Of a DNA stretch of 64,000 nucleotides, positions 48,221 through 59,148 are shown piece by piece. Numbering within the stretch: the stretch's first letter is position 1; every line of letters begins with the position of its first letter. The notes under the pieces were generated by a model. It did no database searches and was not told where the DNA came from. It was given only the letters and a program-made list of their open reading frames with translations. The stretch lies in the NCBI GenBank assembly GCA_003224525.1, contig QHZB01000199.1:1-64000 (forward strand). The letters are read 5' to 3'. A program made the translations under genes and the position numbers. Source of the stretch: Acidobacteriota bacterium (GTDB lineage Bacteria; Acidobacteriota; Terriglobia; Acidiferrales; UBA7541).

Positions 48221-50848
48221 TCAATCCGCCGGCTGCCGGACGCCTGCCTTTTCCACCGAGATTTTTGGGCCATCGAGCGGTCCTGAAATCTTGAGCACGT
48301 GTCCAGCTCCGAAATCACTCGCCCTGCGGTCTTTGCTTTTTGGCGCGCTCGCGGTTTCGATCGACAAGTCGGCGTTTCGCGCGAAGCTGAGTGTTCCATT
48401 CACCAGCGTCAACTGCTTCCCGCCATCGAGCCGGAAGTCCTCCAGCAGGATGCTGCTGTCCTGCAAAAGAAGTGAGACTTCTCCCGCGGCCCAACGCGAG
48501 ACGCCCGTGTGTACGGCTCCGTCCGCGACGCTCGCGTTTACGTCCCACCCGCGAAACTCCACCTGGTTCAAATGAAACTCGCCGCGACCGGCCAGCTTTC
48601 CCAGGAGTTCGTCGCGGCCCACACCTTGGGTTTTCACCTGCAAGGTCCCCGACGCTACGCCGCCCAAGCGCTCCGCAATTCGCCCCGTCCCCGGCAGTTG
48701 CGCCAGGTTCACGCGTTCCAATTCCGCGGCGATCTCATAGACGGGCCTTGGCAAGAACTTCGCATCGATTTTTGCTCGCACTTTGCCGCCCGCCCATTCT
48801 GCCTGGGCTTCACGCACCTCGAGTTGGAGATCATGGAGGGATCCCTTGGCCAGCACTTGTTCCAGCTTCAACTTTTCGATCGTCAATTGCGCGATGCCCA
48901 GTTCGCCTTCCGCATTCACGCGGCGGACCAGTTCACTCGCCGGGGTGCTGGGCGCCGATCCTCCAAGCAGGGGGGGCAAAAGCCGCTGCAACCAGCTTGG
49001 CCGTGCTCTCGGCCCAACCCAGCGATCCAGGTCGGCGGCGTTCAACTGGTCGGCGTACAGATGAAATTTCCAGTTCGCGCCATTTTCTCCCTCGGTTCTT
49101 GCCGTTTCCTCGATATTGCCCGTCCACGTCCCGCCAAAGCCTTGGACTTTCATCAGGCGCGCGACGCGCCGCCCGTCGATCCAATCCAACTCGCTTTCGG
49201 AAATTTCCAGCGGCTGGTTCAACCCTGCCACAGTCAAATTTGCTTTGGTAAAGCCAATCCTGCCATTCCACCGGCCGGTGAGCGGCTGTTTCCACTCCCA
49301 CTTCGCGATTGCCGCCGCCTGGCCGTTCAATTCCCAGCCATGATTCAGCTGGCGCCCGAACGCCGCAGATAATTTCAGAAAATCTTCTACCTTGTTGAAG
49401 TTTCCCTCGACGCTGATGCTGCCTGCCCGCGTGTTCAGATCGTGCGCAAACGTCAGTTCGGCGGCGTTTTCCATGGCCAGCGCCGCGCGCCGCCGCTTCG
49501 GCGCCACTACGTCGCGAATTTCGCCTCCAAGAGCAACGCGCACCGGCCCAATCGTCAGCATGCCCCGCTCGCGGCCTCCGCTCACGGGACCGATTCGAAC
49601 GGGCTCCGCAAAACCCGGCACTTTCACGATTCCTCCGCTGCTAGAGAGCGCCATCGACTCCAGTACGAGTGGCCACCCGCGCACGATCATCGCGCCGGTA
49701 AAATACTGTTCCGCCGTCACACCCTCCGCCACGTCCGGATGAAACGCGCGATACCAGGCCAACAAGTCCGACTCCTGAATGCCCATCGAGTCCAGCCGCA
49801 ATTCCACCGAGGGTGTACTCCCGCCAACGAGACGGAACATACCGCGGAGATTCGATCTCGTTCCCTCCACGGCAATTTCCTCTCCGACCACGGTGCCCGC
49901 GCCAACGTTCCAGCGGCCTTTGACACTCACGTTCAGACGGGGATTATCGGAACGTTCCGTCAAATCCCATCGATGCATCTGCACGGCGCGTCCTTCGACC
50001 GTGAACCTCCAGTCTCCGGGCCCATCTTCCTTCGCGAGCCCGCTTTTCGCCCTGGCATCCAGCGCAAACACGCCGCGCAAACCGTAATCCTGCCCGCGGA
50101 ACAGCCGGAAGACGTCCGCCATGGACGCCTCGCTCCAGTGCAGAGTAATTTCTGCGGGCTGCAGCCGTGTCGAAGTCCCCGCCACGTCGCCGAGCACCTT
50201 GATCGATCCTACTGACTGCAGCGAGACTCCACTCCGCCAGGGTTGGGCCTCCAACTGCAGTTGCCAGCGCCCGGGCGAGATCTGCTCCACGTTCCCCGAA
50301 ACAGCCGTGAACGCAAATGGCAACTTATCATCCCCGGTCTTAAAGTTGATGCGACCTTCATCGAATTCTATTTTTTCCAGCCGATTCACGGGAGCGACCG
50401 GCGGGGGCGGTCCATAAACGCGCCCGCTTTGCGCAGGATTGGCCATTGCCGGTGGCAGCCACCTCTCCAGATTCCAGCGGCCTTCCGAATTCCGGACCAG
50501 GATCAGGCTCGGCTGCTTCAGCGACATGGTTCCAAATTCAAAATGGCCTCTCAGCAGACCCATCCACCGCAGACCGGCGCTCAGGTGCTCCGCACGGAGA
50601 AAGTATTCCTGGCCGAACGCGGGGTCCTCACCCACGCTCACACGGTGGGCATCCAGCTGCGGACTTGGCAGAATCCGCACGTCGAAACTGGCGACCTCCA
50701 CGGGCCGTCCGAATGCTCTTTCCAGGTGTGTTACAAGGTACGCATGCACGCGGTGGGTCCGCGCCAGAAGAGACACCCCGGCCTGCAAGACGATGATGAG
50801 AACTACGATCACCAGCGCCGGTTTCCACCACTTTTGCGGCTTGCTCAT
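48221..50848 (-). CDS. AsmA-family protein, 875 aa
   Basis: N-terminal TM, RAFGRPVEVASFDVRILPSPQLDAHRVSVGEDPAFGQEYFLRAEHLSAGLRW; long repetitive beta protein. Confidence 0.88.
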   Translation of the reverse strand: MSKPQKWWKPALVIVVLIIVLQAGVSLLARTHRVHAYLVTHLERAFGRPVEVASFDVRILPSPQLDAHRVSVGEDPAFGQEYFLRAEHLSAGLRWMGLLRGHFEFGTMSLKQPSLILVRNSEGRWNLERWLPPAMANPAQSGRVYGPPPPVAPVNRLEKIEFDEGRINFKTGDDKLPFAFTAVSGNVEQISPGRWQLQLEAQPWRSGVSLQSVGSIKVLGDVAGTSTRLQPAEITLHWSEASMADVFRLFRGQDYGLRGVFALDARAKSGLAKEDGPGDWRFTVEGRAVQMHRWDLTERSDNPRLNVSVKGRWNVGAGTVVGEEIAVEGTRSNLRGMFRLVGGSTPSVELRLDSMGIQESDLLAWYRAFHPDVAEGVTAEQYFTGAMIVRGWPLVLESMALSSSGGIVKVPGFAEPVRIGPVSGGRERGMLTIGPVRVALGGEIRDVVAPKRRRAALAMENAAELTFAHDLNTRAGSISVEGNFNKVEDFLKLSAAFGRQLNHGWELNGQAAAIAKWEWKQPLTGRWNGRIGFTKANLTVAGLNQPLEISESELDWIDGRRVARLMKVQGFGGTWTGNIEETARTEGENGANWKFHLYADQLNAADLDRWVGPRARPSWLQRLLPPLLGGSAPSTPASELVRRVNAEGELGIAQLTIEKLKLEQVLAKGSLHDLQLEVREAQAEWAGGKVRAKIDAKFLPRPVYEIAAELERVNLAQLPGTGRIAERLGGVASGTLQVKTQGVGRDELLGKLAGRGEFHLNQVEFRGWDVNASVADGAVHTGVSRWAAGEVSLLLQDSSILLEDFRLDGGKQLTLVNGTLSFARNADLSIETASAPKSKDRRASDFGAGHVLKISGPLDGPKISVEKAGVRQPAD

Positions 50849-50960
50849 CTCGCTCGGAAGTTTCGCAGACTCACGCGCAAAAAGGTAGGGGTGTGCCGGT
50901 GTTCTGATTGAAGCGAAGAGATTTGTTCGCTCCCTGGTTTCTTTATCTTGGAATGAAATC

Positions 50961-51767
50961 CTAATGCACGGTATGGAGCATCCGGCCCCATCGCGTTCGA
51001 GAAGGCAGATGAACCAGCGTTTGAAGAATGCCGGTCAATCGTGACCAAAACGTGGTATCACCGCTATAGTCGCTGCTTTTCGCTTCCACCGACCAGTAAA
51101 TCAAGAAGGGCCGCCCCATGATGGCATCACGATCAACAAATCCCCAGTAGCGGCTGTCCTGACTGTGATCGCGGTTGTCACCCATGGCGAAATACCTCCC
51201 GGGCGGAACGACAATCTCGTCACCCTGAACATACTTGCGGATCTCAGGGCGCCATTCAGGAATCGCATTGAGCGAAATCATCTGGCCTCTAATGGAAGGG
51301 AAGGAATAGTTGAACGGATCGTACGATGCCGACGAATCATGAACCGCATACGGTTCATACAAGCGCTTCCCGTCAATGAACACATCCCCGTCGATCAGTT
51401 TCAAGTGATCTCCAGGCAAGCCGATGACACGCTTCACGAAATGCTGGTGATCCGCGTAGGGGTATTTGAAAACGATAATGTCGCCGCGTTCCAGTTGGCG
51501 GTACGGAAGCAGTTTTTCATACCAGGCGCCGGTGCCGCCGAAAATAAACTTATTCACCAGCAAGTGGTCGCCGATCAGCAGGGTGCCCTCCATCGATGCC
51601 GACGGAATTTTGAAGGCCTGTACGATGAAACTTGTGCCGAAGAGCGCCAGAATCACCGTCACCAGCAGTGATTCCAGATATTCGGAAATCGTGGTCTGGT
51701 CCGCGTGGCGCTCCTGTTTTTTTTCCGGCGCCTGTTCTTCGATTTCTGTCACTGTCTCGTCCGGCAT
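50961..51767 (-). CDS. lepB: Signal peptidase I
   Basis: FKIPSASMEGTLLIGDHLLVNKFIFG, YADHQHFVKRVIGLPGDHL, YFAMGDNRDHSQDSRYWGFV. Confidence 0.97.
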   Translation of the reverse strand: MPDETVTEIEEQAPEKKQERHADQTTISEYLESLLVTVILALFGTSFIVQAFKIPSASMEGTLLIGDHLLVNKFIFGGTGAWYEKLLPYRQLERGDIIVFKYPYADHQHFVKRVIGLPGDHLKLIDGDVFIDGKRLYEPYAVHDSSASYDPFNYSFPSIRGQMISLNAIPEWRPEIRKYVQGDEIVVPPGRYFAMGDNRDHSQDSRYWGFVDRDAIMGRPFLIYWSVEAKSSDYSGDTTFWSRLTGILQTLVHLPSRTRWGRMLHTVH

Positions 51768-51773
51768 TCCGCC

Positions 51774-52523
51774 TCAGCCTTTCGCTTCCGCGCGTTCGAG
51801 TTGTTCCAAGGCGCTCCGTGCCGCACGTTGCTCCGCCTCTTTTTTCGTGCTGCCTTCGCCTGTTGCCATGCATTCCCCGTCAATCCAAACCTCGATTTGG
51901 AAAACCTTTTGGTGGTCGGGACCGCTTTCTCCGGCCACGCGATATTCCGCCGTTGCTTGCCCTCGACCCTGCAAGAGTTCCTGCAAGGCGGATTTGCGAT
52001 CAGACTCCGAGATGCGCTCACCGCGCTCCTCGAGCGCCTGCTCGAACAGCACCTTTCGCAACACCTCGCGCACGGCACTCAGTCCGCCATCGAGGTAAAC
52101 CGCAGCCACTACTGCTTCGAACGCATCGGCCAGCAGCGTCTGCTTGTCCCGCCCGCCGGTTTTCTCCTCCCCGCGCCCTACCCGCAGGTGCTCCCCAAGG
52201 CGGAGCCGGCGCGCCGCCGCCTCCAGGGAGCCTGCATTTACGATCCGCGCGCGGCTCTTGGAAAGCTGCCCTTCGCTCCACTCCGGAAAAGTCGCCAGGA
52301 GATATTCGCTCGCAAGCAGCTCGAGGACGGCATCTCCGAGGAACTCCAGCCGCTCATTGTCCCGGGGAAGCAAGGCAGAGACAGGCTCTTCGGCGCCTGT
52401 TGCGCGCAATTCGGGGACTGCTGAACTGTGCGTCAGCGCCCTCTCGAGGAGTTCTTTTGTTGAAAACTTGTATCCCAAACACTCCTCAAACGCTCCGTCT
52501 GCGATCCGGATATCTTCTTGCAT
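51774..52523 (-). CDS. rnc: Ribonuclease III
   Basis: NERLEFLGDAVLELLASEYL, ADAFEAVVAAVYLDGG, C-terminal dsRBD GEGSTKKEAEQRAARSALEQL. Confidence 0.97.
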   Translation of the reverse strand: MQEDIRIADGAFEECLGYKFSTKELLERALTHSSAVPELRATGAEEPVSALLPRDNERLEFLGDAVLELLASEYLLATFPEWSEGQLSKSRARIVNAGSLEAAARRLRLGEHLRVGRGEEKTGGRDKQTLLADAFEAVVAAVYLDGGLSAVREVLRKVLFEQALEERGERISESDRKSALQELLQGRGQATAEYRVAGESGPDHQKVFQIEVWIDGECMATGEGSTKKEAEQRAARSALEQLERAEAKG

Positions 52524-52549
52524 AAATTCCGCCTTGCCGGCGGTCTGGC

Positions 52550-53425
52550 TCACTTCGGCGCGCTCAGTTGCGTCGCGCCAAGCTTTTTCGCATCTTCGGC
52601 CTGAGTCTTGCAGGTCCCCTGCATGGGCCCCGTCATGGCTGCGCATTTGTTGAAGGCCGCCACCGCATCATCGAAGTGTGAAGTGATCTTGTTTGTTATA
52701 CCTAATAGATAGTAATTCACGGGGTCCGGATTCGGATCAATCTTCACGGCTTGCTCGAGCTCCGGAATCGCTTCTGCATGCTTCCCTCGCCGCACGTAGA
52801 CCAATCCCAAACCGCTATGGGCCATTGCCAGCGCTTGATTCCTCGCTGACGCAAAAGCTTCCTCGGTCATGTTCTCTGGCCTGGAGAGCGTCGGCGCAAT
52901 CTCGATGGCTTGTTTGGAATACTGTTCCGCTTTGGCCAGCACCTGCATGGCATCGGGGGCACTCGACTTCCAGCTCCGAGGCAGCGTCTGCCCCATCAAC
53001 GCTAGCGTCGATACGTCACTTGGAGTCAAGGCAATCTCTTTTTCTCCAACTTCCTGCATCTTTTGCATGTTTCCAACTTGCACGTACGCGAAAGTCAAGG
53101 CGCCATACACGGGCGGCCTGTACCGGCTCTCGGGATATTTCTGGAGAAATGCTTCACCGGTCTCAATCTTCTTCGCAGCATCATTCGGATTCACGGCTTG
53201 AAAAGCCTTGTACGCAGCCTCTTCTTCGGCATTCACCGGCGCCGGTACGTCCAGCGTCAGAGGTGTAACCTCCGGGGTCTTCGGTTTGTCGCTCGGCTGC
53301 GCCGGAGGCTGGCTCTTACTTCCCTGGCCCTGCTGCGAACCCTGCCCCGCTGCAACTCCGCTCGCACATACTAGCAATCCCGCGATGGTTACCGCTCCCA
53401 ACCAGATATTCCACGTCTTTCTCAT
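52550..53425 (-). CDS. Secreted TPR-repeat protein
   Basis: Signal peptide; AMAHSGLGLVYVRRGKHAEAIPELEQAVKIDPNPDPVNYYLLGI. Confidence 0.85.
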   Translation of the reverse strand: MRKTWNIWLGAVTIAGLLVCASGVAAGQGSQQGQGSKSQPPAQPSDKPKTPEVTPLTLDVPAPVNAEEEAAYKAFQAVNPNDAAKKIETGEAFLQKYPESRYRPPVYGALTFAYVQVGNMQKMQEVGEKEIALTPSDVSTLALMGQTLPRSWKSSAPDAMQVLAKAEQYSKQAIEIAPTLSRPENMTEEAFASARNQALAMAHSGLGLVYVRRGKHAEAIPELEQAVKIDPNPDPVNYYLLGITNKITSHFDDAVAAFNKCAAMTGPMQGTCKTQAEDAKKLGATQLSAPK

Positions 53426-53522
53426 CCCTTTTCTCCTCGTTCCTTCTTCCTTCACCCGGTCTTCGTAAAGGGAGCCACCTCAGCTCATCAGCCAACTCCG
53501 CCGGGCAAGAATCGACCTTTGT

Positions 53523-55163
53523 TCACGGTCGCGCTATAGGTTTATCTCCGGCAAACACCGCTAGCCCCTTTTGCGCCGCTTGCTTGGCCTGCTCCGGCCC
53601 GCCTTCCACGCTCAGCACGGACTGATATTCCATCTTTGCTACTTCAGAATTCCCTTCATCATCGTAAATCCGGGCCAGGTAGACGTGCGACCACGCCAGC
53701 ACCATGGGATCTTGAGTCGCCGCATGTTCACCGGCGGTCAGGCGCCCGAATACCTGCTTGGCTCTTGCCGCATCGTGATCCAGGAGCGCCACCAATCCAA
53801 TTCCGTACCACGCCCGCGCTTGATCCGGATATTTCGTCAGAACTTTTTGAAACGATGTCTCCGCCGCGCGGGGATTTTTTTCCGCGATCCGCCGCTCCCC
53901 CTCCGTCAGCGCCGTAATGACCTCTCGATCATTCGGCACCGTCGGCGGCGCCGCGCTTCTCCGGCGCGCCACTTCTTCACCCGCTGTTTCGTCCACCAGC
54001 TTGGTCGTTTCGGACGGCGCAAATTTCACCGCCGCCAGCCGCTTCGTTTCACCTCCTACATCAATGGCCCTCACCAAATCCGGGAAAAAGAGCTTCATCG
54101 ACGGTTCGGAGTTTTCGAATTTGGGCAGCGCCACGAAGAGCGGTTTCACCAGAACGTACCCGTCTTCATCGTCCCGGCTCATAGCCGCCTCCCGTTCGCC
54201 GGGGGACATGCGCTTCAGTTTCAGTTCCACCGCGCGCACCGTGCATTCCGCAAAGTACGACGCATAGTCGTCCTTTAACTCCGGCGCCAGACGCGGCGCG
54301 GCAGCGGCCTTCTCAAATAACGGACGCTTTACTGCCGTCACGTGGGGATACATCATCGGCAGCGGGTCCAGGAGGAAGTGCAGAAACGCATGACGGACGA
54401 CGTCCGCCGGAATCTCTTCTCCTCCGCTCAGCACTAGCGCATAGTGATCCCCAAAATTTCTTACGTTGGTGATACCACCCACCAGCGGCTCGACAACGAC
54501 TGCAAATGTCCGCGGCCCGGACGGCTCGAGGATTTCACGCAGATATCCGGACGCGACGAAAACAATCTGCGATACCGGATCGTGCAACCGCTCGACTTCG
54601 CGGCTATAAATCGGCTGCACTTGCCGCCACAGTTGCCCGATTTTCTGTTCTTGATAATAGTTCGAAAGGATCTCGCTGAAACCCCCGAGCGCAATGAGGT
54701 CCGGTGGCAACTCATCCCGCCTCAAAACCGGCTGAAACGCGGGCGCGGGCCCAGACACCAGGCCAAACCACAAATACCTTGAGAGCGTCGCCCCGGGATC
54801 CCGCAGCTCATGCTGCCGGTAAAACTCCCGCACCGCTTCCACCGCGGGACCTTGTTGCTGCCGCAAGCGCTCCCGCATCTGCGCCCGGAACGCCGTCCAA
54901 TTGTCGGAGCTGAAGTTCGATTCGAAACCCGCTGCCAGCAGCGCGCAAATCGTTGTAAACATCGCCTCGCTGCCGTCCACACTTACGGTGCCCTGCGGAG
55001 CACTCCTCGTGCGCGGTCGTGGCGCAGGCGTCTGCGCCCCTGTGGGCGTTTGTGTTTGCATTTGCGCTGGTACTGGCGCGGGCGCCTGAGCGTGCCCAGC
55101 CGCCGGTAGGGCCATCACCGCGCACAATCCAATCAACAGCATCTGTCGTTGAAGTTTTTTCAT
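53523..55163 (-). CDS. Secreted TPR-containing hypothetical protein
   Basis: MKKLQRQMLLIGLCAVMALPAAGHAQ; C-terminal TPR YPDQARAWYGIGLVALLDHDAARAKQVFGRL. Confidence 0.82.
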   Translation of the reverse strand: MKKLQRQMLLIGLCAVMALPAAGHAQAPAPVPAQMQTQTPTGAQTPAPRPRTRSAPQGTVSVDGSEAMFTTICALLAAGFESNFSSDNWTAFRAQMRERLRQQQGPAVEAVREFYRQHELRDPGATLSRYLWFGLVSGPAPAFQPVLRRDELPPDLIALGGFSEILSNYYQEQKIGQLWRQVQPIYSREVERLHDPVSQIVFVASGYLREILEPSGPRTFAVVVEPLVGGITNVRNFGDHYALVLSGGEEIPADVVRHAFLHFLLDPLPMMYPHVTAVKRPLFEKAAAAPRLAPELKDDYASYFAECTVRAVELKLKRMSPGEREAAMSRDDEDGYVLVKPLFVALPKFENSEPSMKLFFPDLVRAIDVGGETKRLAAVKFAPSETTKLVDETAGEEVARRRSAAPPTVPNDREVITALTEGERRIAEKNPRAAETSFQKVLTKYPDQARAWYGIGLVALLDHDAARAKQVFGRLTAGEHAATQDPMVLAWSHVYLARIYDDEGNSEVAKMEYQSVLSVEGGPEQAKQAAQKGLAVFAGDKPIARP

Positions 55164-55472
55164 GCCTTTTGCTGCAGTCCTCACTCGGGGCCAGTCGACG
55201 TTTCTTTCTCCACCTGTCGCGGCTCTCCGCACGGAAGGGCATATCTGGGCGCGGTCTATGTCCTCTTGCTACGGCATCTTGCCAATCTACAAGCCCCCAA
55301 CGCACTCCGTCAAGGAATCCCGCTTCTTCTCTACGAACCCTCCGCGTCTGCGCGTGATCCTCTGTTCTTCGCCATGCGAGTCGATTACTCGATCGAGACA
55401 ACGCTTGCGCCTGTCCCGAGCATCTATAATAGTAGAGATGCTCTCTGGATCTGCGCGGGATGGCCCGCTTCC

Positions 55473-56687
55473 ATGATTCGACCTCTCATCACAAAATTGC
55501 AATTTGTTCTCGGAGTTTCCCTCGTCGCAGCAGCTTTCCCGCATGTCCTTCGCGCGCAACTCGTCCGCGAGAAAACGGCGCCGCCACAGCAGAAAGTCTT
55601 GCCCAAGCTGGACCCGCAGAATTCCTCTTCCGCGCAAACGCCCCCGGGAAAAAAACGCCTCTCCCAGGAAGTCCAATTGACCGGTGAAGAATCCTGGATC
55701 GATACCACCATCGACATTCAAGCTGGCGAACGACTGCTTATCACCGCCACCGGCACGCTCCGTTACGCCGACGCGAAGGACGACAACGGCCCGGACGGCC
55801 TTCCGCGCGGCTTCAAAGACCTTCTCCGCGTTCTGCCACTTAATGAGGCGGGGCGCGGCGCGCTCATCGGCCGCATCGGCGATAAAGAGACCGCTCAGCC
55901 GTTTGTCATCGGCGCACGCCGCGATGCCATTGCCCCTGTCTCGGGCCGCCTTTCCGTCGGCATCAATCAGACCGCGGACGACCCTGGTGGCGGCAACTAT
56001 GCCGTGCGCATTGAAGTTTACTCGCCCGAAGCTGGCACCGCGCGCGTGGTTGCCAGGCAAGTCAGCTCACTTCCGAGCGTCGATAATAATCTGTTCTCGA
56101 AAATCGCGAGGCGCATCAGCGACAAAGAGGGTAATACCGGCGACATGGTCAACTTTCTCATACTCGGTTCGGAAGCCGCTATGCAGCGCGTCTTCACCAA
56201 CGCTGGCTGGGTGAAAGTCGATGCTGACGTCAGGGACACCGTTCTCCACGGCATCATTGGCAGTCTTTCGAAAGAATCCTACCTAACTATGCCCATGAGT
56301 CAGCTTTACCTCTTTGGCCGCCCGCAAGATTACGGCTGGGCGCACGCTGAGCCCATCAGCGTCGTCCGATCGCGCAATCACCTGCGCATCTGGAAAGCGC
56401 CGTTCCAGGTCAACGGCGAAACCCTGTGGGTCGGCGCCGCCACCCACGACGTCGGATTCGAACGCGACCAGCGCAACAACGGCATTACCCACAGGATCGA
56501 TCCCGATATCGATCTTGAGCGCGACTACGTCGAAAAAACTCTCGCCTCCACGGGCCTGGTCACCGAGATCTCTCACTTCCTTCCCGACAATCCCATGAAA
56601 GAAGCTAAGACCGCCACTGGCGGGACCTTTCATTCCAACGGCCAGGTGCTCATCCTCAAGCTCGATGAATCCATCCTTAATCCCTGA
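55473..56687 (+). CDS. Secreted LssY C-terminal-domain protein
   Basis: GDMVNFLILGSEAAMQRVFTNAGWVKVDADVRDTVLHGIIGSLSKESYLTMPMSQLYLFGRPQDYGWAHAEP (LssY_C pattern). Confidence 0.88.
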   Translation: MIRPLITKLQFVLGVSLVAAAFPHVLRAQLVREKTAPPQQKVLPKLDPQNSSSAQTPPGKKRLSQEVQLTGEESWIDTTIDIQAGERLLITATGTLRYADAKDDNGPDGLPRGFKDLLRVLPLNEAGRGALIGRIGDKETAQPFVIGARRDAIAPVSGRLSVGINQTADDPGGGNYAVRIEVYSPEAGTARVVARQVSSLPSVDNNLFSKIARRISDKEGNTGDMVNFLILGSEAAMQRVFTNAGWVKVDADVRDTVLHGIIGSLSKESYLTMPMSQLYLFGRPQDYGWAHAEPISVVRSRNHLRIWKAPFQVNGETLWVGAATHDVGFERDQRNNGITHRIDPDIDLERDYVEKTLASTGLVTEISHFLPDNPMKEAKTATGGTFHSNGQVLILKLDESILNP

Positions 56688-56717
56688 ATTGAGACGCTCT
56701 CCGCCTCGCCGCGCTTT

Positions 56718-58055
56718 TTATTTCGCCGCTTCCAGTTCGAGCACAATCACACGATCCACTTCTTCCGGTTGCGGCTCCAGAAGTTTCAGCACCAGGCCTT
56801 CCTTGACGCCGCTGTACTCGATGCTACTTCCATCGCGCAGCAGCCTTGCCGAACGAACCGGCCGCGGCATCGCCGGCAGCGCCAGCACCGGACCATTCCA
56901 ATCCAGGACGTGAACGTAAACCATCGAGCCCCGTTGCGTCGTCACCCCCCACGGCCCGGCCCTCACGGGCCCTCCCCGCGTTCCATAAACCGAATCTCCA
57001 TACTGCTTCATCCATCGCCCCACTTCCGTCAAGCGCTGTACGAATTCGGGCTGGATTTCGCCGCTCGGCATCGGCCCCACATTCAAAAGAAAATTTGCGT
57101 TCGATCCCGCCGCGCGCACAAGGTATCGAATCAAATCCGCGGGGCTCTTGTAATGTTCGTCCGTCAGATTGAATCCCCAGGAGTTATTCATAGTTTCCGC
57201 GGTTTCCAGTGGCAGCGCACTGACCGATTGTTCGGGGTTGAAACCTGTGGTGTGCTGGCCCGGCAAATCTTTCTCAAACATCTGGAAGTCCTCCCCGGGA
57301 AAAGGATTCTTATGATGATTGCTGCCGACCATGGCCTGCGGCTGCAATTGATGAATCAGCGCGTACGTTCGGGCAAGATGCCAATCCGCGTCCGGCTTGT
57401 CCCACATTCCGTCGAACCAGATGCCCCCGATCTCTCCGTAGTTCGTCAACAATTCCCGCAACTGCCCGTCCATGAAATTCAGGTAGGCATCCCAATTCCC
57501 TGAATCCGGACGGCCCGTGTGATGCCCCGTGCGCCCGCGCGGAAAATAGTCCGGTGAATGCCAATCCAGTTGTGAGTGGTACAAGAACAGCTTGATGCCC
57601 TGCTTGTGGCATTCCGCGGCGAGCATCCCAATCACGTCTTTGCCGTACGGCGTCCGCGCCACAACGTTCCAATCCGTCAGGCGCGAATCGAACATCGCAA
57701 ATCCGTCATGATGCTTCGAGGTGATGGTGATGTATTTCATGCCAGCGGCCTTCGCCAGTGCCACCCACGCCGCGGGATCAAACTTTATCGGATTGAAAAA
57801 TGCCGGCACCTTCGCGTAATCCGTTCTATTGATCGGCCGCGTCTCCATGATCCATTCCCCATCGCCTAGCACGCTGTACACACCCCAGTGAATGAACATC
57901 CCAAACTTGGCATCCTGGAACCAGGTGCGTGCGTCCGGGTTCGCCGGTGTGGGTGTGTTTTTCTCTTGCGCGGTTGCTCTTGGTCCTGCCGCAAGTGCAG
58001 TTGCGAATAGAGCGGTTGCAATTCCGATAGATCGCGCACGCGTAGCAATTTTCAT
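56718..58055 (-). CDS. GH29 alpha-L-fucosidase, secreted
   Basis: WFQDAKFGMFIHWGVYSVLGDGEWIMETRPI, YITITSKHHDGFAMFDS, YHSQLDWHSPDYFP, IGGIWFDGMWD. Confidence 0.93.
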   Translation of the reverse strand: MKIATRARSIGIATALFATALAAGPRATAQEKNTPTPANPDARTWFQDAKFGMFIHWGVYSVLGDGEWIMETRPINRTDYAKVPAFFNPIKFDPAAWVALAKAAGMKYITITSKHHDGFAMFDSRLTDWNVVARTPYGKDVIGMLAAECHKQGIKLFLYHSQLDWHSPDYFPRGRTGHHTGRPDSGNWDAYLNFMDGQLRELLTNYGEIGGIWFDGMWDKPDADWHLARTYALIHQLQPQAMVGSNHHKNPFPGEDFQMFEKDLPGQHTTGFNPEQSVSALPLETAETMNNSWGFNLTDEHYKSPADLIRYLVRAAGSNANFLLNVGPMPSGEIQPEFVQRLTEVGRWMKQYGDSVYGTRGGPVRAGPWGVTTQRGSMVYVHVLDWNGPVLALPAMPRPVRSARLLRDGSSIEYSGVKEGLVLKLLEPQPEEVDRVIVLELEAAK

Positions 58056-58317
58056 ATCAATCTCCATTAAAAGACCGGAACTCGTCCTGAAATCAAACGG
58101 CTGAATTCTAGCGAATGCGTGCCGGAAGTCGAGCAATATTGCAATCGAGATTACTGCCATTCAAGCAGCTCACCTCCAGAGAGTTGCAGCAACCAGCGGC
58201 CTTTGCACCGGCCACTTCGGCATAGACTCGCTTGCGCGCCATATTCTCCGATTTGGAGTATGATTCCTCCCCGGCCAGGATCCAACCCGGGCCAAGGGAT
58301 CGTGCAGGAGGTGGCTC

Positions 58318-58941
58318 ATGGTCATCGCCAAGCCCGTCAACGAAGAGGGCCGAATCGCCGCCTTGGAGAAGTACGCCATCCTCGATACTGACCCGGAACA
58401 ATCCTTCGACGACCTCACCCTGCTTGCCTCGTTTGTTTGCAAGACACCCATCGCGCTGATTTCTCTTATCGACGAAGACCGCCAATGGTTCAAGTCGCGC
58501 GTGGGCATGGATGCTTCAGAGACATCACGCGAGATCGCCTTTTGCTCCACCGCGATTTTGCAATCCGATGTCTTCGTCGTCCCCGATGCGCTCCTGGATG
58601 AGCGCTTTCGCGACAATCCACTTGTCGTTTCCGACCCGCACATCCGCTTCTACGCCGGCGCTCCTCTGATCAACGAGGACGGTTACGCCCTGGGCACGCT
58701 CTGCGTCGTCGACCAGTCGCCGCGCGAATTGGCGCCCGAGCAAAGGGAGGCCCTGAAAGCGTTAAGCCGCCTGGTTCTCGCTCAGCTCGAATTCCGTCGC
58801 AACTTGATTCTGTTGAAAGAAGCTCTCACCGACCGCACCATAGAAGAACACGAACGTCAGCGCGAACTGCTCCACGTCCAGGAGACCCTCATGCGCGTAA
58901 TGGGGCTGCGCCAACTCCCCGCGTCCGCAAGACCACGGTGA
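58318..58941 (+). CDS. GAF-domain protein
   Basis: [61 protein letters not shown]...[28 protein letters not shown]. Confidence 0.93.
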   Translation: MVIAKPVNEEGRIAALEKYAILDTDPEQSFDDLTLLASFVCKTPIALISLIDEDRQWFKSRVGMDASETSREIAFCSTAILQSDVFVVPDALLDERFRDNPLVVSDPHIRFYAGAPLINEDGYALGTLCVVDQSPRELAPEQREALKALSRLVLAQLEFRRNLILLKEALTDRTIEEHERQRELLHVQETLMRVMGLRQLPASARPR

Positions 58942-59148
58942 GCCCTGCGGTTTCTGCGGGGTTGCATAGTATTACTCCCGATGAAACGAAGGGAGAAAAG
59001 GATCGCCTGGGAGCTGCGCCACGTAAGACGGCAATGTCTTCTTCGCTGCGCGCTGCATTTGGAAATAGAAGAGTAAATGCAACGACCCCACTCTTTATCT
59101 GCGTCTCGCCTTGCATAGTAGGAGTGCTATCCTTCTCCTCGTGTAGCC

